A DNA stretch of 9,994 nucleotides from Acidobacteriota bacterium (GTDB taxonomy: Bacteria; Acidobacteriota; Vicinamibacteria; Marinacidobacterales; SMYC01). A program made the translations under genes and the position numbers. Positions 6,738-9,994 of this stretch are shown piece after piece; the stretch's first letter is position 1, and the number at the start of each line of letters is the position of its first letter. Below the pieces are notes generated by a model that worked only from the letters and a program-made list of their open reading frames with translations, did not search any database and was not told the origin of the DNA. The stretch covers positions 1-9,994 of the forward strand of contig JAUVQL010000013.1 of assembly GCA_030598165.1 (NCBI GenBank), given 5' to 3'.

Positions 6738-8141
6738 TTACTCGGCTGCTGCTGCTGTCTGGCTTTGCTGAGCCTGCTTGCGGAAGGTCTCGGGCTGGAT
6801 CCCGTACTTCTTCATCACGTCGTAGAAATCCTTCCGATCCTTCTTGGCTAGCCGTGCCGCCTGGCTGATATTGCCTTGGCAAATGCGCAGCACTTGGGAG
6901 ATATACTCTTTCTCGAACTCGCGTTTGGCTTCCTTGAACGACTGGAACTTGTTCGACGAAACCGGGACGTGAAAGAAGAGGTCCTCGGCGGTGATGACGT
7001 TATTCCGCGTCAACACCATTGCTTGTTTGACTTTGTTCTTGAGCTCACGGATGTTGCCCGGCCATTGATAAGTCATCATCTTCTGAATGGCCGCCGGCGA
7101 GAAGCCCTCCACGCCTTTTCCAAGCTCCTTGTTGAACTCCACGAGAAAGTGATTGATGAGGAGTGGAATATCTTCCTTCCGTTCACGGAGCGACGGAATG
7201 TGAATGGGAATCACATTCAAGCGATAGAAGAGATCCTCGCGGAACGCCTTCTCGGCGATGGCTTGGATCAAATCTTTGTTCGTTGCGGCGATGACACGAA
7301 CGTCAACCTTGATCGGTTTAGTCGAACCGATGCGTTTGAACTCCCCATCTTGTAGAACTCGGAGAAATTTCACCTGTAGGGCTAAAGGAAGCTCTCCGAT
7401 TTCATCGAGGAACATCGTTCCGCCGTGAGCTTCTTCGAATAGACCTTTCTGGTCAGTGCGTGCATCGGTGTAGGCACCTTTGACGTGGCCAAAGAGCTCG
7501 TTCTCGATGAGGTTCTCCGGAATGGCACCGCAGTTTTCAACGACGAAAGGCCGGTCGGCACGCTTGCCCGTGTAATGGATCGCACGAGCGACGAGCTCCT
7601 TACCTGTTCCCGACTCGCCATAGATGATGACCGGCACGTCATTTTGCGCCACGATGGAGATCTGTGTCAGCAGCTCCTCGACCTTGCCGCAGGAACCGAC
7701 GATGAAGTCGGATTTGCGCCGGGTCATGATCCGACTGCGAACCTGCTTCACCTCGGCAGTCGTACGGTGTTTGTCCAGAGCCTTCCTGATCCGTCCCATC
7801 AGCTCTTCGACATCGAAGGGCTTGGTGACGTAGTGGAAGACACCATCTTGTATGAGCTTCACTGCTTCACCCACTTCGCCGTAGGCGGTCATGACGATGA
7901 CGGGGATGTCGGGATTGAACTGGGATATGGACCTTGCCAACTCATCACCGCGAAGCCTGGGCATCTTCACGTCCGTTACCACGAGGTTGAACACCTCATT
8001 GCGGATGAGGTTCAGTCCTTCCTCTCCATTGGCGGCGGTGGCGACTCTGTATCCCTCGCGTTCGAGACGGTGTCGCAGCATCCGGACCATGCTGGCATCA
8101 TCATCGACAACAAGAATCTGTGGCCCTACGGGCTCCTTCAT
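6738..8141 (-). CDS. NtrC-family sigma-54-dependent response regulator (GlrR-like C-terminus)
   Basis: This 467-residue protein would activate sigma-54 promoters when phosphorylated. The receiver domain (about 8-125) has Asp13/Asp14, phospho-acceptor Asp57, Thr85, Tyr104 and Lys107. The AAA+ domain (about 145-380) has Walker A GESGTGKE (175-182), Walker B MFLDEI (243-248), arginine fingers in FREDLFYRLN, and WPGNIREL. The sigma-54-contacting loop reads GAYTDA (222-227) instead of GAFTGA. The C-terminal Fis-type helix-turn-helix (about 415-448, GNISQAARLAKKDRKDFYDVMKKYGI...PETF) resembles that of GlrR/QseF. It ends in a Gln/Ala-rich tail. I chose ATG 8141 because GGAG lies 8 bases upstream and the probable promoter (-10 at 8186-8181) would start RNA downstream of the alternative GTG at 8189. 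No histidine kinase is in view. It follows the peptidase-nucleotidyltransferase pair on the same strand and faces lpd. Confidence 0.93.
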   Translation of the reverse strand: MKEPVGPQILVVDDDASMVRMLRHRLEREGYRVATAANGEEGLNLIRNEVFNLVVTDVKMPRLRGDELARSISQFNPDIPVIVMTAYGEVGEAVKLIQDGVFHYVTKPFDVEELMGRIRKALDKHRTTAEVKQVRSRIMTRRKSDFIVGSCGKVEELLTQISIVAQNDVPVIIYGESGTGKELVARAIHYTGKRADRPFVVENCGAIPENLIENELFGHVKGAYTDARTDQKGLFEEAHGGTMFLDEIGELPLALQVKFLRVLQDGEFKRIGSTKPIKVDVRVIAATNKDLIQAIAEKAFREDLFYRLNVIPIHIPSLRERKEDIPLLINHFLVEFNKELGKGVEGFSPAAIQKMMTYQWPGNIRELKNKVKQAMVLTRNNVITAEDLFFHVPVSSNKFQSFKEAKREFEKEYISQVLRICQGNISQAARLAKKDRKDFYDVMKKYGIQPETFRKQAQQSQTAAAAE

Positions 8142-8180
8142 AGCTACGGCTCCGTCATCTAATTTTTGGGTGTGGGGAAA

Positions 8181-8209
8181 ATTATACACCTTTTTTTCTC
8201 CAATGAAAA
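8181..8209 (-). promoter_or_regulatory. Sigma-70-like promoter of the response regulator gene
   Basis: On the minus strand a perfect TATAAT (8186-8181) lies 17 bases downstream of TTTTCA (8209-8204), four of six matches to TTGACA. RNA would start near 8174, giving a leader of about 33 bases before ATG 8141. It lies in the 81-base gap after the nucleotidyltransferase gene, so the regulator can be made independently of the sigma-54 operon upstream. Confidence 0.55.
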
Positions 8210-8222
8210 GAAGGGTTTCGAC

Positions 8223-9374
8223 TCATGTCTCTGTCCTCGCCTCGGTTCTTGGGGACCAAAGACTTCGACTCCACCGAGAAAACCCATGTCGATAGGCCAG
8301 TGTCATCCCCCGCGCAAGCGCCGACCGAAAGGATGAGCGTTTCAACACACTTGGATTCAAGGTCTCATTAACGAGACTCAACGTATCTTTGAAGCGTGGC
8401 GTCATGAGAAAGCGACTCCAAGGAGGTCCAAAGGCGGACTCCGGCGAAGGAGACAAGAGCCGCTCAAGTTTGAGCTCACGGAATCGCCGCCGCTGACGGG
8501 GGTGAACCTTCGTCTCGAGCGTATCCAATGCGAGCTTGAACTCTTTTGAAGGGAACATGGCGGAGCAAAGGCTCAATCCGCCATAGATAAACGGCGCTAG
8601 ACGAGGTTTGGAAGCTCTTTCGAAGAAACGCTCCCAGTCGATCTCCGGACGTTGTGCCAGCAGATAGGTATCGCATGCGTTGATGGCAGGTTGACGGAAG
8701 CCGTGTTGGAAACCGCTATGGAGGCACAAGTGTAACAAGTGATCTTCGGATGCGAGAGTACGCGCCGAACCGGATCCGGATGACGTGGGGATGGATCGCG
8801 CCAACAATTCCTCCGTACTTATCCCGATGTAGTTGGGGCAACTCGTCAAGCTCGTATGAAGCTCGAGGTAGGTGCCACTGTCGCGATGTCGTAAGGAAAT
8901 GGCGTGGTCGGTTCGGTCGTAAAATTCGTAACCGAGCTTCAATGCGGTCTGAGTCAGTACCTCGATATCCTGCTCGCGGATGAGAATATCCAAGTCGGTC
9001 ATTGGGCGAAGGCTTGGATTGCCGTACAGCCAACCGGCGAATGCCGCTCCCTTTAGAAAGATGAGCGGTGCTCCACTACGACGCGTCGCGTCGATGAGAG
9101 CCTCGGCATGATTGAAGAGCACCAGGTTGCGAGCCAAATGTGTATAGAAGTCGGCTTGAAGGATCGCCCATGCCTTTTGGGGCAACGCAGACTGTAGCCT
9201 TCCTTTCCGGACGGCCTTGAACAGCAATCCGGAGAGCAAATGTCGACGGGCAGAAGCTGTGATCTGGGGCCAGTCAGCCGAAAAGACCTCATCCTCGAGG
9301 TGTCCCGGGTCCTTGGATCCGCTCAACCCCGCCTCGATGAGCCGAAGAAGGACTTTTGTCGTGCGCTCAGCCAT
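8223..9374 (-). CDS. Nucleotidyltransferase family protein (NTP_transf_5 type)
   Basis: This 383-residue protein looks like the uncharacterised nucleotidyltransferase family often found beside exopolysaccharide or lasso-peptide genes. Its signature is LKGAAFAGWLYGNPSLRPMTDLDILI (residues 107-132, broken here only by reading): Lys108-Gly109, then the metal-binding pair Asp127/Asp129, with a likely third acidic residue Glu171 in YLELHTSL. A second family-like stretch is EDHLLHLCLHSGFQHGF (210-226) followed by Asp235. The N-terminal 100 residues are helical-looking and the C-terminus is basic (RSLWSPRTEAR). Substrate is unknown. The ATG at 9374 has AAGGAG 6 bases upstream and overlaps the stop of the preceding peptidase gene by 8 bases, so the two are translationally coupled. 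No membrane segment is obvious. Family assignment is from motif recall and is fairly sure; function is not. Confidence 0.8.
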   Translation of the reverse strand: MAERTTKVLLRLIEAGLSGSKDPGHLEDEVFSADWPQITASARRHLLSGLLFKAVRKGRLQSALPQKAWAILQADFYTHLARNLVLFNHAEALIDATRRSGAPLIFLKGAAFAGWLYGNPSLRPMTDLDILIREQDIEVLTQTALKLGYEFYDRTDHAISLRHRDSGTYLELHTSLTSCPNYIGISTEELLARSIPTSSGSGSARTLASEDHLLHLCLHSGFQHGFRQPAINACDTYLLAQRPEIDWERFFERASKPRLAPFIYGGLSLCSAMFPSKEFKLALDTLETKVHPRQRRRFRELKLERLLSPSPESAFGPPWSRFLMTPRFKDTLSLVNETLNPSVLKRSSFRSALARGMTLAYRHGFSRWSRSLWSPRTEARTET

Positions 9375-9825
9375 CGGAAGCTCCTTCGGGATTGAGTCCG
9401 TTGACGGAGCGCATGAGCCCCATTTTGAGTCTCACAAGGAGGGGGAAAACGAATCCCACGAAGCGACCCATCCATCGCGCAAAGGAACCTTCGAGGCCAA
9501 GCGGAAGAGGATGCTCGACACCGACGACCCGTCCGAGAATCTGGGAAGGGTCTATGACGCCGTCGGGTTGGGTACAGGCGTCACCCTTAGTGCGTATCGA
9601 ATCGGGTGCATAGGTAAGGATACGGTGCGAGACGAGCTTTCCATCCTTTCCCTGGTACAGCACGATGTCGCCTACTCGTAGCTCACCCACGAGTGGAACG
9701 ATTCGCAGGATGCACCCTGAAGGGAGGAGCGGCTTCATACTCCACCCGCACACCCGGAGGCGGATTGGCTGGCCGGATCTCAGTAGAGATACAGCAAGAT
9801 CACCTTGTTGATACTGAACTCCCAT
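9367..9825 (-). CDS. Small S24/S26-family serine peptidase (signal-peptidase-like)
   Basis: The 152-residue product has the core of the LexA/signal-peptidase clan. Ser29 in GWSMKPLLPSG is the likely nucleophile; LRVGDIVLY follows; His67 in LVSHRI takes the place where bacterial leader peptidase has Lys, as in Sec11/SipW-type enzymes; and KGDA (80-83, Asp82) resembles box E of that type. Unlike true signal peptidases it has no N-terminal membrane anchor: only about 28 residues precede Ser29 and they are not a hydrophobic stretch. A hydrophobic segment near the C-terminus (about 118-132, FVGFVFPLLVRL) may bind membrane. The ATG at 9825 has a weak GGGA 5 bases upstream and lies about 20 bases after the predicted sigma-54 start site. 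Its stop overlaps the nucleotidyltransferase start. It may process a precursor peptide or exported protein; the substrate is not in the window. Confidence 0.82.
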   Translation of the reverse strand: MGVQYQQGDLAVSLLRSGQPIRLRVCGWSMKPLLPSGCILRIVPLVGELRVGDIVLYQGKDGKLVSHRILTYAPDSIRTKGDACTQPDGVIDPSQILGRVVGVEHPLPLGLEGSFARWMGRFVGFVFPLLVRLKMGLMRSVNGLNPEGASDG

Positions 9826-9856
9826 AGTATTCCCGTAGGGACAACCCCCTGGGTCT

Positions 9857-9871
9857 GCAATCCACGTGCCA
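9857..9871 (-). promoter_or_regulatory. Sigma-54 (-24/-12) promoter of the peptidase-nucleotidyltransferase operon
   Basis: Read on the minus strand, TGGCACGTGGATTGC followed by A fits the sigma-54 consensus TGGCACG-N4-TTGCW exactly, with the invariant GG and GC 10 bases apart. The expected start site is near 9845, about 20 bases before the peptidase ATG. It lies in an intergenic region in the right orientation, and a sigma-54 activator gene lies just downstream of the operon it would drive. Confidence 0.8.
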
Positions 9872-9882
9872 CAAAGCCGTTT

Positions 9883-9956
9883 GGGTGATTATTTAAATCG
9901 TTTGTTATTAGTGAGTTACAGCCATTGCGGGAGATCGGCAACAGGGTGATAATCAC
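9883..9956. promoter_or_regulatory. Possible activator sites: two GGGTGATWAT boxes, one palindromic
   Basis: GGGTGATTAT (9883-9892) and GGGTGATAAT (9944-9953) are direct repeats 61 bases apart. The second is part of a perfect palindrome, GTGATAATCAC (9946-9956), roughly 100-110 bases upstream of the predicted sigma-54 start, the usual distance for an enhancer site. The DNA between is AT-rich (about 9886-9915), as expected of a bendable spacer. Binding of the nearby regulator is inference. Confidence 0.35.
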
Positions 9957-9994
9957 GTATGGGTGGAAACCCACGCGGTAGCCTCCCAGAATTC
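9957..9994. other. Right-edge intergenic sequence
   Basis: No gene is evident. A small stem GTGG-AAAC-CCAC lies near 9963-9974. The window ends in GAATTC, so the upstream neighbour of the peptidase operon is out of view. Confidence 0.4.

Noticed and set aside
8142..8189. GTG start at 8189 for the response regulator
   Set aside because: The TATAAT at 8186-8181 overlaps this position, so RNA would begin downstream of it; the extra 16 residues are not part of a receiver domain, and ATG 8141 has its own GGAG.
9780..9974. 64-codon minus-strand frame overlapping the peptidase start as a precursor peptide
   Set aside because: It starts with GTG, has no ribosome binding site that I can see, runs straight through the sigma-54 promoter and into the peptidase gene in another frame, and has no leader/core features.

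Overview
The window is bacterial chromosomal DNA of moderate-to-high G+C, densely coding, with short intergenic gaps full of hairpins and small repeats. Nothing in it fixes the phylum. A homodimeric (AceE-type) pyruvate dehydrogenase, a sigma-54 activator with a GlrR-like C-terminus and repeat-rich spacers suit a Gram-negative such as an acidobacterium or deltaproteobacterium, but that is inference only. There are no rRNA or tRNA genes, no insertion sequence and no CRISPR array.

Left part (2-6570, plus strand). The C-terminal half of ornithine carbamoyltransferase (argF) enters from the left edge and is followed by a long GC-rich hairpin. An AT-rich, apparently non-coding stretch of about 450 bases holds several dyads, a TATAAT box and a T8 tract, and ends in degenerate 8-base repeats in front of aceE. 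Then come the three genes of the pyruvate dehydrogenase complex: aceE (E1), aceF (E2, one lipoyl domain; its ribosome binding site overlaps the aceE stop) and, after a 198-base gap with two strong hairpins, lpd (E3). Together they would convert pyruvate, CoA and NAD+ to acetyl-CoA, CO2 and NADH.

Middle (6571-6737). A convergent intergenic region between lpd and the minus-strand genes carries a 7-base tandem repeat, a REP-like inverted and direct repeat with a GGCCTGACCCCACT core, and a second block of the 8-base repeat seen before aceE.

Right part (9994-6738, minus strand). A small S24/S26-type serine peptidase gene and a nucleotidyltransferase-family gene overlap by 8 bases and are read from a near-consensus sigma-54 promoter (TGGCACG-N4-TTGC) about 30 bases before the peptidase start. 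Downstream on the same strand, behind its own sigma-70-like promoter, lies an NtrC-family sigma-54 response regulator. The set therefore contains both a sigma-54 promoter and a candidate activator for it. Repeated GGGTGATWAT boxes upstream of the promoter are possible activator sites. The peptidase/nucleotidyltransferase pairing suggests a surface-polysaccharide or ribosomal-peptide (lasso-like) maturation locus continuing beyond the right edge. That sigma-54-linked module is the most interesting content of the window.
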